Positions 27,210 to 36,533 of a stretch of 64,000 bases of DNA are shown in pieces. Origin of the DNA: Lachnospiraceae bacterium UBA4631 (GTDB taxonomy: Bacteria; Bacillota; Clostridia; Lachnospirales; Lachnospiraceae); assembly GCA_002406015.1 (NCBI GenBank), contig DHMX01000022.1, positions 124,001 through 188,000 on the forward strand. Reading direction: 5' to 3'. The notes below the pieces were generated by a model, which was not told where the DNA came from, made no database searches, and saw only the letters and a list, made by a program, of their open reading frames with translations. The translations under genes and the position numbers were made by a program. The first letter of the stretch is position 1. Every line of letters starts with the position of its first letter.

Positions 27210-27611
27210 ATGACAGAAGATACCTTGCTTGGATACGCAAAGGAGGCAATGAAGCACGCATATGCACCTTACTCCGGCTTCTGTGTGGGAGCAGCACTTC
27301 TGACGAAGGAAGGGGTTGTTTATCAGGGCTGTAATATAGAAAATGCATCCTATGGTGCAACGGTGTGTGCGGAACGGACAGCAATCCTGAAGGCAGTATC
27401 CGAGGGTGAACGGGAATTTGATTCCATTGCAATTGTATGTAGTGAAGATAGGAAGGCATATCCATGTGGTATATGCCTTCAAGTAATGTCTGAATTTTTA
27501 CCGGAAGGCAGGGTGATTCTGGAGGATTCAAAAGGGCGGTGTGTATATCGGGTACAGGAACTGCTGCCGAACGCATTTGCAATGCAAAACGGTGAAAGGG
27601 AAATGAGGTAG
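27210..27611 (+). CDS. cdd: Cytidine deaminase
   Basis: A 133-residue homotetrameric type enzyme that deaminates cytidine and deoxycytidine to uridine forms for pyrimidine salvage. The catalytic CAER (with Glu as proton shuttle) and the zinc-binding PCGIC are present; the usual spelling of the latter is PCGAC, so Ile is a mild variant. Start TTATATG follows AGGAG. era, which often follows cdd, is absent here. Confidence 0.94.
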   Translation: MTEDTLLGYAKEAMKHAYAPYSGFCVGAALLTKEGVVYQGCNIENASYGATVCAERTAILKAVSEGEREFDSIAIVCSEDRKAYPCGICLQVMSEFLPEGRVILEDSKGRCVYRVQELLPNAFAMQNGEREMR

Positions 27612-27625
27612 GAGACAGAAGTTAT

Positions 27626-29284
27626 ATGGGTGAGACAAAAGACAGAAGAAGAAATAGTTTTTTGCTTCAAGGCGGGATTCTTGCGGTTGCCGGTATCATT
27701 GTACGAATTATCGGTATGATTTACCGGATTCCGTTGACTGCAATTATCGGAGACCGGGGAAACAGCTTATATGATAGTGCATATTCTGCATACAGCATAA
27801 TTCTGATTATATCCTCCTACAGCATTCCGGTTGCTGTTTCGAAGATGATTGCTGCAAAAAATTCAAAAAAAGAATATATAAATGCGGAACGGATATTTAA
27901 GGGTTCGTTGTTTTATGCGGCAATTGTAGGCGTTATTGCGGCATTTTTGTGTTATGCATTTGCACCATGGCTGGTGAAAGCAGATGCGGCAGTTCCGGCA
28001 TTGCGGATATTGGCACCGGTTATTTTCTTCTCTGCGATTCTCGGTACCTTCAGAGGCTTGTTTCAGGGACAGGGCAGTATGGTTCCTACGTCTATTTCAC
28101 AGATATTTGAACAGATTATGAATGCGATTGTAAGTGTACTGGCAGCATGGCTGTTGGTACGCCCATTCCTGAATGCGGACCCGGAAGATTTGCGGCCATC
28201 CAGAGGTGCCATGGGAAGTACACTGGGTACAGCAGCGGGTGTACTTGCCGGATTGGTGTTTGTTGTGTTTGTCTATGCCCTGTATCGGCCCCGGATGAAG
28301 CGGAAGGTGCGGAAGGGACAAACAGCACCGGTGGATTCGTATTCGATGATATTAAAGACTATTTTTCTGACGGTAACGCCGATGGTGTTAAGTGCAACGC
28401 TTTATAATGTCAGTCCGTTTATTGACAATTATATGATTTACGCAGTCATGGAGCATCTGGGATATGACCAGATAACCATTCAGTCTATGCATGGTATCTA
28501 TACCGGAAAATATTTGTTAATGGTGAATATACCGGTGGCAATTGCCAATGCCTTATCCTCTGCAATGCTCCCGAATATTGCGGCAGCAAAGGCAAGAGGA
28601 GACCAGAGCGGAATCTTAAACAAGGCACAAATGACGGTGAAGGTGACTATGATTATTGCGATTCCATGTACGGTTGGACTGGCAGTTTTAGGCGGGCCTG
28701 TGATTCAGTTGATATTTGGCACCAGTGCCTTGTATCCGGAGCTTGCAGGTGATTTATTGTTATACGGCAGTGCCTTTGTGTTATTTTTTGCATTGTCAAC
28801 CGTTACCAATGCCTTATTGCAGGCAACGGACTATTTACGGTATCCGGTTACGCATTCTATCATTGCATTAATCATTCATACCGTATTGGCGTTTGTCCTG
28901 CTCTGGTTCTTTGATTTGAAGGTCTGGTCTTTGATGATTTCAACGGTTGCGTTTGCGGTGGTACTCTGTATATTGAACGGAATCGTACTGTATCGCAAGG
29001 TCGGATTCCGGATTCGTGTGCGGGATACGATTTTGATTCCGTTAGCGGCTGCCGGCTGTATGGGTGTTATGTGCTGGGGAAGCTATTATATCCTGCACTA
29101 TCTGACAAAGAGCAATACGATAGGCTTTCTGGTTTCCTTTACGGTCGGAATCATTACTTATTTCGTGGCGTTGTTCTTATTTAACGGAATTACGGAGGAA
29201 GAACTGGAAAGTGTTCCGAAGGGACAGCTTTTGGTACGGATTGCAAAGAAGCTGCGTTTGCTGCCACAGCAGGAAGAAGAATAA
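27626..29284 (+). CDS. Polysaccharide/lipid flippase of the MATE-like (SpoVB/MurJ) family
   Basis: A 552-residue membrane protein with about 14 hydrophobic segments. The N-terminus (GIIVRIIGMIYRIPL) and the sequence DRGNSLYDSAYSAYSI match the SpoVB/YtgP class of the MOP superfamily. Such proteins flip lipid-linked wall precursors, at division or in the forespore. With the BofC-like gene next to it, a sporulation role is possible, but a vegetative lipid II flippase is equally possible. The charged C-terminal tail is cytosolic. Confidence 0.88.
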   Translation: MGETKDRRRNSFLLQGGILAVAGIIVRIIGMIYRIPLTAIIGDRGNSLYDSAYSAYSIILIISSYSIPVAVSKMIAAKNSKKEYINAERIFKGSLFYAAIVGVIAAFLCYAFAPWLVKADAAVPALRILAPVIFFSAILGTFRGLFQGQGSMVPTSISQIFEQIMNAIVSVLAAWLLVRPFLNADPEDLRPSRGAMGSTLGTAAGVLAGLVFVVFVYALYRPRMKRKVRKGQTAPVDSYSMILKTIFLTVTPMVLSATLYNVSPFIDNYMIYAVMEHLGYDQITIQSMHGIYTGKYLLMVNIPVAIANALSSAMLPNIAAAKARGDQSGILNKAQMTVKVTMIIAIPCTVGLAVLGGPVIQLIFGTSALYPELAGDLLLYGSAFVLFFALSTVTNALLQATDYLRYPVTHSIIALIIHTVLAFVLLWFFDLKVWSLMISTVAFAVVLCILNGIVLYRKVGFRIRVRDTILIPLAAAGCMGVMCWGSYYILHYLTKSNTIGFLVSFTVGIITYFVALFLFNGITEEELESVPKGQLLVRIAKKLRLLPQQEEE

Positions 29285-29301
29285 ACCAATATTTTTTGGA
29301 C

Positions 29302-29328
29302 ATAATTCCAATAGGAGGAAGGAATTAT
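29302..29328 (+). promoter_or_regulatory. Hairpin with the ribosome site in its loop and the start codon in its stem
   Basis: ATAATTCC (29302-29309) pairs perfectly with GGAATTAT (29321-29328). The loop, AATAGGAGGAA, holds the ribosome binding site. The first two bases of the ATG (29327) are in the stem. Confidence 0.55.
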
Positions 29329-29917
29329 GTGGAAAAAAATATTTGGAATTGCCGGCTGTATGGGGCTTTTGCTGATTCTGGCATATCAGATTAGTCTTTC
29401 TTATGCAATGGTGGAAAGACCGGGGCATACAGAGGAGTCTGCTCAACCATCTGTACCCGCCGATAATACGCCGGAGGTTGTTACAAATGAGACTAAAATT
29501 GTAGTTGAGAGCTATGATGCGTCCGGAGCTTTGATGGAGCGTGAGGAGCTTCCGGTAGATGCTTCGTTGATTGGAAATAACCGGCTGGATATGCTGGTAT
29601 ATGCAAATAATTACCGGGAGACTGCACCGCAGGAGGAAACGGATGCCGGCTTAGAGCGAATGGTACTGGAATCCTATTCTCCGGAGGTAGTGACACTGGT
29701 AAAGTATTACGGAACACCAAAGGAAAAAACGGGCTATTATATCGGGATTCGGGATGATGTTGTGATTGTGTATCTGGAAGACCGTTCAGAGGTATATGAA
29801 TATACAAATATCGAAGCATGGATGTTACCAAAGGAGCTACGCAATCAGCTAATTGATGGCATTTATGTAAAGGATGAACAGGAATTATTTGATTTTTTGC
29901 AGACATATTCCAGTTGA
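29327..29917 (+). CDS. BofC C-terminal domain-like membrane-anchored protein
   Basis: A 196-residue protein with an N-terminal membrane anchor (about residues 4-25), a linker rich in Pro/Glu/Val, and a C-terminal part (about 135-196) with GYYIGIRDDVVIVYLED, YEYTNIEA and FDFLQTYSS. That part resembles BofC-type C-terminal domains. BofC in Bacillus acts outside the forespore to control SpoIVB signalling, so this may be a forespore or envelope regulator. Similarity is recalled, not computed. Its start region is enclosed in a hairpin. Confidence 0.6.
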   Translation: MWKKIFGIAGCMGLLLILAYQISLSYAMVERPGHTEESAQPSVPADNTPEVVTNETKIVVESYDASGALMEREELPVDASLIGNNRLDMLVYANNYRETAPQEETDAGLERMVLESYSPEVVTLVKYYGTPKEKTGYYIGIRDDVVIVYLEDRSEVYEYTNIEAWMLPKELRNQLIDGIYVKDEQELFDFLQTYSS

Positions 29918-29929
29918 TGGAGGATAAAT

Positions 29930-31150
29930 ATGGAGGATGTTATTATTATCGGCGGTGGAGCATCCGGACTCCGATGCGGGGTAGAGGTTGCAAAACGAGG
30001 AAAACGCTGCTTAATACTGGACCAAAAGGAAAAGGCAGGGAAAAAATTATATGCAACCGGAAACGGAAAATGCAACTTTGCAAATACAGAGCTTTCAGAG
30101 GATTGCTATCGTTTGGTTGCATCAAGTTCCGATTCTGTCTGGCAGGTGATTCATTCGGATAGCTGGAAGCAGATAGCAGCAGACTTTCAGGCAATGGGAG
30201 TTCCGGCAGTGGAGCGGCAGGGCTATCTGTATCCACGCTCGGAACAGGCGGCTGCAATTGTGCAGGCATTGGAGCAGACGTATCTTGCTGCCGGAGGAAG
30301 GCTTCAATGTCAGGAAATCGTTACGAAGCTGTGCTGGAAGTCGGATTCCTGTGTTCAGGTGCTGACGGATAAGGGAAGCTATACTACAGCAAATATTGTA
30401 CTGGCGGCAGGCGGAGCGGCAGCTCCTAAGCTTGGCAGTGACGGTAGCGGATATGCTCTGGCAAAGCAGATTGGTCATACCGTTACCACCTGTGTACCTG
30501 CCTTATGCGGTCTGCAATGCAGGGAGGCAGGCTGGAAGCAGCTACAGGGAGTTCGGGCAAAGGGCAGCGTAAGACTGCTTCATCAAAAGCAATGTCTGGC
30601 AAGTGAACAGGGAGAGATACAATTTACACAGTACGGAGTATCGGGAATCGTCGTGTTTAATGTATCCAGATATGCAGCACTGGCGTTAAACTTAGGAAAT
30701 AGAGTTGAATTACAAATAGATTTGATGCCGGAACGGTCTGCGGAGCAGATATTGACCGCATGGAAGCAAATGCAGGAAAGCTGCGGGTATCGGTCTGTAG
30801 CGGACGTTATCAGCGGATGGCTTCCGGATAAACTGAGTCTTTATTTGATAAAGAGAGTCCGGATAAACAGTATAACGGAATTTTCCAAATTATCTATCCG
30901 GCAGATGCATCTGTTGATTCAACAGATAAAAGAGCTGACAATACCGATTACCGGCACGAATACATATGAACAGGCACAGGTGACGGCAGGCGGAATCCCA
31001 TTGCAGGAGATAGATATGAAAACGATGGCGTCTAAGATACATTCCAATTGTTATTGTATCGGCGAAATTCTGGATGTAGACGGAATGTGCGGAGGATATA
31101 ATCTCATGTGGGCATGGGAGACCGGAAGAAGGGCAGGACAAAGGATATGA
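29930..31150 (+). CDS. FAD-dependent oxidoreductase, HI0933/BaiN family
   Basis: A 406-residue flavoprotein. The dinucleotide-binding motif GGGASGLRCGVEVAKRG is at residues 8-24. Family features are GNGKCNFAN, LAAGGAAAPKLGSDGSGY and a C-terminal DVDGMCGGYNLMWAW. Physiological substrates of the family vary; a bile acid reductase (BaiN) is one member, so substrate cannot be set. It overlaps the next FAD gene by four bases. Confidence 0.9.
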   Translation: MEDVIIIGGGASGLRCGVEVAKRGKRCLILDQKEKAGKKLYATGNGKCNFANTELSEDCYRLVASSSDSVWQVIHSDSWKQIAADFQAMGVPAVERQGYLYPRSEQAAAIVQALEQTYLAAGGRLQCQEIVTKLCWKSDSCVQVLTDKGSYTTANIVLAAGGAAAPKLGSDGSGYALAKQIGHTVTTCVPALCGLQCREAGWKQLQGVRAKGSVRLLHQKQCLASEQGEIQFTQYGVSGIVVFNVSRYAALALNLGNRVELQIDLMPERSAEQILTAWKQMQESCGYRSVADVISGWLPDKLSLYLIKRVRINSITEFSKLSIRQMHLLIQQIKELTIPITGTNTYEQAQVTAGGIPLQEIDMKTMASKIHSNCYCIGEILDVDGMCGGYNLMWAWETGRRAGQRI

Positions 31151-32790
31151 TTACCATTCGCTTGAATCAGATAAAGTTACCGGTTTTACATGAACCGGGA
31201 GCCTTGGATGCGGCTGTGAAGAAGAAGCTGCATCGAAAAGAGGTTCCGGCTTATCAGATTGTAAAACGCTCGATTGATGCCAGAGATAAGGAGCATCTAC
31301 AGTATATTTATTGTGTAGAGGTAACGGAGGAAACGCTGTCACCGAAGCAGTTATCCAGATTTGATAACGATAAAAATATTATGTTAACAAATAAAGCAAA
31401 ATACTCCTTTGATTCCTATATCCGGTCAAACCCGGAAGCAAATCAGGAGCAAAAGAGTTTAAAACATCCGCCGGTGATTGTCGGAACAGGACCTGCCGGA
31501 TTATTTTGCGGTTATTTACTGGCAAAGGCGGGTTATCAGCCGATTCTGGTAGAGCGTGGCAAGCGGGTGGACGAGCGACAGGAAATCGTAGAGAAATACT
31601 GGCAGGGAGGTCCGTTACAGCCGGATTGTAATGTCCAGTTTGGGGAAGGCGGAGCCGGAACCTTTTCGGATGGAAAGCTAAACACCATGATTAAGGATAA
31701 GACCGGACGGATTGATGCGGTATTACGGACCTTTGCGGAGTATGGAGCTGATTCGGAGATTTTATATGTGAATAAGCCGCATATCGGAACGGACCGTCTG
31801 CGAGAGGTGGTTCGGGCTATGCGGACTGCTATTGAGGCAATGGGCGGCACCTTTTTATTTGATACCTGCTTTCTGGACTATGAGCTGGATGCGACGCAGT
31901 CGGTGTGCGGGGTACGGGTCAGACATGGAGAACAGGTTCAAACGCTGCCTTGTGAGTGTGTGGTTCTTGCGATTGGACATAGTGCAAGAGATACATTTTA
32001 TCAATTACAGGAGCATGGCTTATATATGACTCCGAAAGCATTTGCGGTAGGGCTTCGGATTGAACATGAGGCATCGATGATTCAGCAGGCACAATATGGA
32101 ACCTCAAAGGCGGCAAAGCAATTACCCGCAGCAGATTACAAGCTGACGCATCAGACCCCCGATAAACGGGCGGTATATTCCTTTTGTATGTGTCCGGGCG
32201 GACATATAGTCGATGCTTCCTCAGAACCGGGGCAGATAGCGGTCAATGGAATGAGCTATCATGACAGAGCGGCAAGAAATTCAAACAGTGCCATAGTAGT
32301 AAATGTGACACCGGAGGATTTCGCAGGAACAGGTCCCTTGGCGGGAATCGAGTTTCAACGGTCATGGGAACGGGCAGCGTATCAGGTAGGTCAGGGAAGG
32401 GTTCCGTTACAGCTGCTTGGAGATTATATGGAAAATAAAACGACAACCGGATTGGGAGCAATTATGCCGGATATTTGCGGGCAATATGCCTTTGCAAACC
32501 TGAATGAATGTTTGCCTAAATTTGTGAATGATGCTATAATAAATGGAATTATGTCATTTGAACATCGGATTCAGGGCTTCGCCAGACCGGATGCGATTCT
32601 ATGCGGCATAGAGAGCCGTACTTCGTCACCGGTGCGAATAGAACGAAATGAAAAATTTATCAGTAATGTATCCGGAATCTATCCATGCGGAGAGGGTGCC
32701 GGGTATGCGGGCGGAATCACCTCAGCCGCAGTGGACGGCATGAAGGTGGCGGAAGCAATTGCAATACAATTTTGTCCGCATTACGAATAA
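31147..32790 (+). CDS. FAD-dependent oxidoreductase, COG2509 family
   Basis: A 547-residue flavoprotein. An N-terminal domain of about 100 residues (with KRSIDARDKEHLQYIY) precedes the FAD motif GTGPAGLFCGYLLAKAG (about residues 113-129). Then comes NVQFGEGGAGTFSDGKLNT, typical of COG2509, and CGEGAGYAGGITSAAVDG at the end. The role is unknown in the family. I chose ATG 31147, which overlaps the preceding stop as ATGA; the longer frame would lie within the upstream gene. Confidence 0.9.
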   Translation: MITIRLNQIKLPVLHEPGALDAAVKKKLHRKEVPAYQIVKRSIDARDKEHLQYIYCVEVTEETLSPKQLSRFDNDKNIMLTNKAKYSFDSYIRSNPEANQEQKSLKHPPVIVGTGPAGLFCGYLLAKAGYQPILVERGKRVDERQEIVEKYWQGGPLQPDCNVQFGEGGAGTFSDGKLNTMIKDKTGRIDAVLRTFAEYGADSEILYVNKPHIGTDRLREVVRAMRTAIEAMGGTFLFDTCFLDYELDATQSVCGVRVRHGEQVQTLPCECVVLAIGHSARDTFYQLQEHGLYMTPKAFAVGLRIEHEASMIQQAQYGTSKAAKQLPAADYKLTHQTPDKRAVYSFCMCPGGHIVDASSEPGQIAVNGMSYHDRAARNSNSAIVVNVTPEDFAGTGPLAGIEFQRSWERAAYQVGQGRVPLQLLGDYMENKTTTGLGAIMPDICGQYAFANLNECLPKFVNDAIINGIMSFEHRIQGFARPDAILCGIESRTSSPVRIERNEKFISNVSGIYPCGEGAGYAGGITSAAVDGMKVAEAIAIQFCPHYE

Positions 32791-32826
32791 GAATAAAGAG
32801 TAAAAAACAAAGAGTAGGAGTCAGCC

Positions 32827-33675
32827 ATGAGCAGAGTACGGGAACAATTAGCAAGAAGGAATCGGATTGTAATTAAGATTGGTTCCTCTTCGCTGGTACA
32901 TAGTAATACACAGAGTTTGGATTATGTAAAGCTGGAGAAGCTGGTAAGGTTTTTGTGTGATTTAAGAAATCAGGGAAAGGATGTTATTTTGGTATCCTCC
33001 GGTGCTATCGGAGTGGGAGCAAAGTCCCTGGGACTGTTTGAACGTCCGCGGACAACCTCGCTTAAACAGGCGTGTGCTGCGGTTGGACAGGGACAGCTCA
33101 TGATGGTTTATCAGAAGCTGTTTTCCGAATATCATCAGGTATCCGCACAGGTATTACTGACCTTTGATGTTATAACCTCGGAGGAGCGTAGAAGAAACAG
33201 TATTAATACCTTTAATGAATTGCTGCAGCTTGGTATTATACCGGTTGTAAATGAAAATGATACGGTTGCGACAGAGGAAATTGAATTTGGAGACAATGAT
33301 ACATTGTCTGCAATCGTTGCGGCATTGGTAAAGGCAGATTGTCTTGTAATTATGTCAGATATTGACGGACTATATACGGATGACCCGCATTATAATAAAG
33401 ATGCGGTGCTGATTTCGGAGGTGCCGGAGTTAAATGAGGAGCTTAAGGCTATGGCAAAGGGAACGGCAACCAGTCTCGGAACCGGCGGCATGGCAACGAA
33501 GCTGACGGCCGCATCCATTGCTACGGCAGTAGGAGCCGATATGGCAATTGTAAACGGAGAACGAATTGAAATCCTGAATGAGCTGTTTCAGGGTGAGGAT
33601 GTGGGAACTCTGTTCCATGCACATCCGGAGCTGCATTTTAAGATTGAAGATTATCTGAAGGAGGTACATCGATGA
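32827..33675 (+). CDS. proB: Glutamate 5-kinase
   Basis: A 282-residue enzyme that phosphorylates glutamate, the first step of proline synthesis. The amino acid kinase fold is visible with VIKIGSSSLV, VSSGAIGVG and NENDTVATEE, and GTGGMATKLTAA near the end. It lacks the C-terminal PUA domain (length 282 rather than about 370), a known short form. ProA, the next enzyme, is encoded two genes downstream as part of a fusion. It overlaps the DUF896 gene by four bases. Confidence 0.95.
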   Translation: MSRVREQLARRNRIVIKIGSSSLVHSNTQSLDYVKLEKLVRFLCDLRNQGKDVILVSSGAIGVGAKSLGLFERPRTTSLKQACAAVGQGQLMMVYQKLFSEYHQVSAQVLLTFDVITSEERRRNSINTFNELLQLGIIPVVNENDTVATEEIEFGDNDTLSAIVAALVKADCLVIMSDIDGLYTDDPHYNKDAVLISEVPELNEELKAMAKGTATSLGTGGMATKLTAASIATAVGADMAIVNGERIEILNELFQGEDVGTLFHAHPELHFKIEDYLKEVHR

Positions 33676-33899
33676 ACGATGCACAGGTAGCCCGCATTAA
33701 TGAATTATATCATAAATCAAAGACTCCGGAAGGGTTGACTGAGGCGGAAAAGCTGGAGCAGACGAAGCTAAGACTGGAGTATTTACAGGCAATCAGAACG
33801 AATATGCGTCGGACTCTGGAAAATACGGTGGTGGAATACCCGGATGGAACGGTTAAGAATCTAAAGGAAGTTGGGATGAAGCATGCAAATGACAAATAA
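33672..33899 (+). CDS. DUF896 / YnzC family protein
   Basis: A 75-residue UPF0291 protein: two short helices at the N-terminus ([19 protein letters not shown]) and the ending [11 protein letters not shown]. Function is unknown; Bacillus YnzC is linked to the SOS region. It overlaps proB by four bases and the next gene by 17 bases, so all three are one operon. Confidence 0.92.
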   Translation: MNDAQVARINELYHKSKTPEGLTEAEKLEQTKLRLEYLQAIRTNMRRTLENTVVEYPDGTVKNLKEVGMKHANDK

Positions 33900-35691
33900 A
33901 AAATTAACCCGTACCGCAATTAAAGAAAAGCGTTATGCCTTGCGGGAAAGTGAGGTACAGAGCTTATCACAGGAATGTGTGTCAAAGGTACTGCAATTTC
34001 CGGAGCTGCTGGAAGCAAAAACCGTATGCGTCTATATGCCAACCGGAAATGAAATAGATACCAGTGCCATTATTCAATATTGTCTGGAAAATCAAAAGCG
34101 GGTAGCCGCACCGAGAATAGAAGGCGATACCATGGATTTTTATTATTTCCAGAGTATTGTGGATTTGAAGCAGGGTGCCTATGACATCTGGGAACCTACG
34201 GGAACGGAACGGGTGACGGATGAAGAAAGTGTGGTAATTATGCCGGGGGTTGCGTTTGATTTGGATTGCAACCGCATCGGATACGGAAAGGGCTACTATG
34301 ACAAGTATCTGTCAAAGCACCCGAACATGAAAAAAATTGCATTGGCATATGAATTTCAGATTGTCGGAAAAATAAAGCGTGAAATACATGATATTCGGCC
34401 GGAAATGATTGTGACAGAAAGAAGGGTGATTATGCAGCCAAAGGAATTTGACTTAGAAGCAGTATGTAAAGCCGCAAAGACGGCAAGCCGTACCTTGAAT
34501 CTGCTGGATACAGCAAAGAAGAATACCTGTCTGTTAAAGGTCAGTAAGGCATTAGACGAGAATCAGGAGCTTATATTAAAGGCAAATGCAAGGGATATTG
34601 CAAATGCCAAGAAAAACGGTATGCCGGAGGCTATGATTGACCGCTTATCTCTGACAAAGGAACGGATTCAGGGAATGATGGAGGGCGTTATTCAGGTTGT
34701 GAGTCTGACTGATCCGGTTGGTGAAGTGATAACCCGGTTTGACCGCCCGAATGGACTTCATATCGAACAGGTCCGGGTACCGTTTGGCGTTATCGGTATT
34801 ATCTATGAATCCAGACCAAATGTGACAGTGGATGCATTTTCCCTGTGCTTTAAGACCGGTAATGCAGTGGTACTGCGTGGCGGCAGTGATGCCATTCATA
34901 CCAATCAGGCATTGGTTACCGTCATCCGCAAAGCCTTGAAATCAATGGAAGTGGATGAAAATGCAATCTGTCTGGTTGAGGATACCAGCAGACAGACGGC
35001 AACCCAGTTTATGAAAATGAAGCAGTATATTGATGTTCTGATTCCGAGAGGCGGTGCAGGCTTAATACAAACGGTGGTGGAGCAGTCTACCATTCCGGTT
35101 ATTGAAACCGGAACCGGAAATTGCCATATATACATTGACCGCTATGCGGATATTGAAAAGGTGGTTCCGATTGTTCACAATGCGAAGCTGCAACGGCTTG
35201 GTGTATGCAATGCCTGTGAATCTCTGGTTATTCATGAGAAGATTGCAGAACAGGTAGTACCGCTGTTAGTAGAGGATTTGCAGAAGGAAGGCTGTGAGAT
35301 TCGCGGGGATGAAGCTGTGCGGAAAATCAGCCCGATGTTAAAGGCAGCAACGGAAGAGGACTATGGTACGGAATATCTGGCAAAGATTATATCTGCAAAG
35401 ATAGTAAAGAGTGTCTATGAGGCAATCGAGCATATTAACCGGTACAGTACCGGACATTCGGAAGCCATTATTACAGAAAATGAGGCGGCTGCCAAGGCAT
35501 TTACAGAGGGTGTGGATTCTGCCTGTGTATATGTCAATGCATCTACCCGGTTTACAGACGGATTTGAATTTGGCTTTGGAGCAGAAATCGGCATCAGTAC
35601 GCAGAAGCTGCACGCCAGAGGACCGATGGGCTTGCTGGCACTGACCTCAAGTAAGTATGTAATTCACGGAAACGGACAGATACGAAAGTAA
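33883..35691 (+). CDS. proA: Fusion of 5-formyltetrahydrofolate cyclo-ligase and glutamate-5-semialdehyde dehydrogenase
   Basis: A 602-residue continuous frame. Residues 1-185 are a 5-FTHF cyclo-ligase (YgfA/FTHFS family): [47 protein letters not shown]. Residues about 190-602 are ProA, NADPH-dependent gamma-glutamyl phosphate reductase: [23 protein letters not shown], catalytic Cys in [12 protein letters not shown], and [10 protein letters not shown] at the end. ProB upstream makes its substrate. No stop or frame break lies at the junction. An internal ATG at 34432, preceded by AAGGG, could also give free ProA. Such a fusion joins folate and proline metabolism without an obvious direct link. 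Confidence 0.93.
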   Translation: MQMTNKKLTRTAIKEKRYALRESEVQSLSQECVSKVLQFPELLEAKTVCVYMPTGNEIDTSAIIQYCLENQKRVAAPRIEGDTMDFYYFQSIVDLKQGAYDIWEPTGTERVTDEESVVIMPGVAFDLDCNRIGYGKGYYDKYLSKHPNMKKIALAYEFQIVGKIKREIHDIRPEMIVTERRVIMQPKEFDLEAVCKAAKTASRTLNLLDTAKKNTCLLKVSKALDENQELILKANARDIANAKKNGMPEAMIDRLSLTKERIQGMMEGVIQVVSLTDPVGEVITRFDRPNGLHIEQVRVPFGVIGIIYESRPNVTVDAFSLCFKTGNAVVLRGGSDAIHTNQALVTVIRKALKSMEVDENAICLVEDTSRQTATQFMKMKQYIDVLIPRGGAGLIQTVVEQSTIPVIETGTGNCHIYIDRYADIEKVVPIVHNAKLQRLGVCNACESLVIHEKIAEQVVPLLVEDLQKEGCEIRGDEAVRKISPMLKAATEEDYGTEYLAKIISAKIVKSVYEAIEHINRYSTGHSEAIITENEAAAKAFTEGVDSACVYVNASTRFTDGFEFGFGAEIGISTQKLHARGPMGLLALTSSKYVIHGNGQIRK

Positions 35692-35711
35692 CTGCATAAA
35701 AGGAGGAAACT

Positions 35712-36533
35712 ATGAGCGACTTAAACAAATTTACCGGAAGCAGTCATTATATTGCGGCACCGGAGCTGTTACAGGCGGTTAACGTGGCAATGGAGCTGGA
35801 AAAGCCGCTGTTAATTAAGGGAGAACCGGGAACCGGAAAGACCATGCTTGCAGAGGCAATCAAGGAAGCAACCGGGAAGCCACTCTATATCTGGAATATT
35901 AAATCTACGACAAAGGCACAGGATGGCTTGTATGTCTATGATACCATTCAGAGATTATATGACAGCCAGTTCGGGGAAGAAGGCGTGGATGATATTGCAC
36001 ATTATATCAAGCTCGGAAAGCTGGGAGAAGCCTTTCAGTCCGAGGAGCAGGTAATTCTGCTGATTGACGAGATTGATAAGGCAGATTTGGAATTTCCGAA
36101 TGACCTGTTGTGGGAATTAGATAAAATGGAATTTTATATCCATGAGACAAAGGAAACGATAAAGGCAAAGCACCGTCCGATTGTAATTATTACCTCCAAT
36201 GCGGAAAAGGAATTGCCGGATGCATTTTTGCGTCGTTGCATTTTCCATTATATTGAATTTCCGGACCGGGAGCAGATGGCAGATATTGTGAACGCTCATT
36301 TTGAAGAATTGGACGAGCATTTATTAAAGCAGGCAATGGATACCTTCTACTGGATTCGGAGTCTTAAGGATATTCGCAAGAAGCCAAGCACTTCTGAATT
36401 AATTGACTGGATTCGGGCATTATTGTTAGGCGGTATGAATCCGGAGCGGCTTCGGGAGGAGCTTCCGTTTTTAGGTGTCTTGATTAAGAAGGATGAAGAT
36501 TTGGATGTAATTAAGCAAAGGAGACTGGATTAG
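35712..36533 (+). CDS. MoxR-type AAA+ ATPase
   Basis: A 273-residue AAA+ ATPase. Walker A is KGEPGTGKTMLAEAI (about residues 37-51), Walker B LLIDEIDKAD, sensor 1 ITSN and arginine finger FLRRCIF. MoxR ATPases act with VWA proteins to remodel or mature partner complexes. Its stop overlaps the GTG start of the VWA gene by one base. The client protein is not evident among the neighbours. Confidence 0.93.
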   Translation: MSDLNKFTGSSHYIAAPELLQAVNVAMELEKPLLIKGEPGTGKTMLAEAIKEATGKPLYIWNIKSTTKAQDGLYVYDTIQRLYDSQFGEEGVDDIAHYIKLGKLGEAFQSEEQVILLIDEIDKADLEFPNDLLWELDKMEFYIHETKETIKAKHRPIVIITSNAEKELPDAFLRRCIFHYIEFPDREQMADIVNAHFEELDEHLLKQAMDTFYWIRSLKDIRKKPSTSELIDWIRALLLGGMNPERLREELPFLGVLIKKDEDLDVIKQRRLD

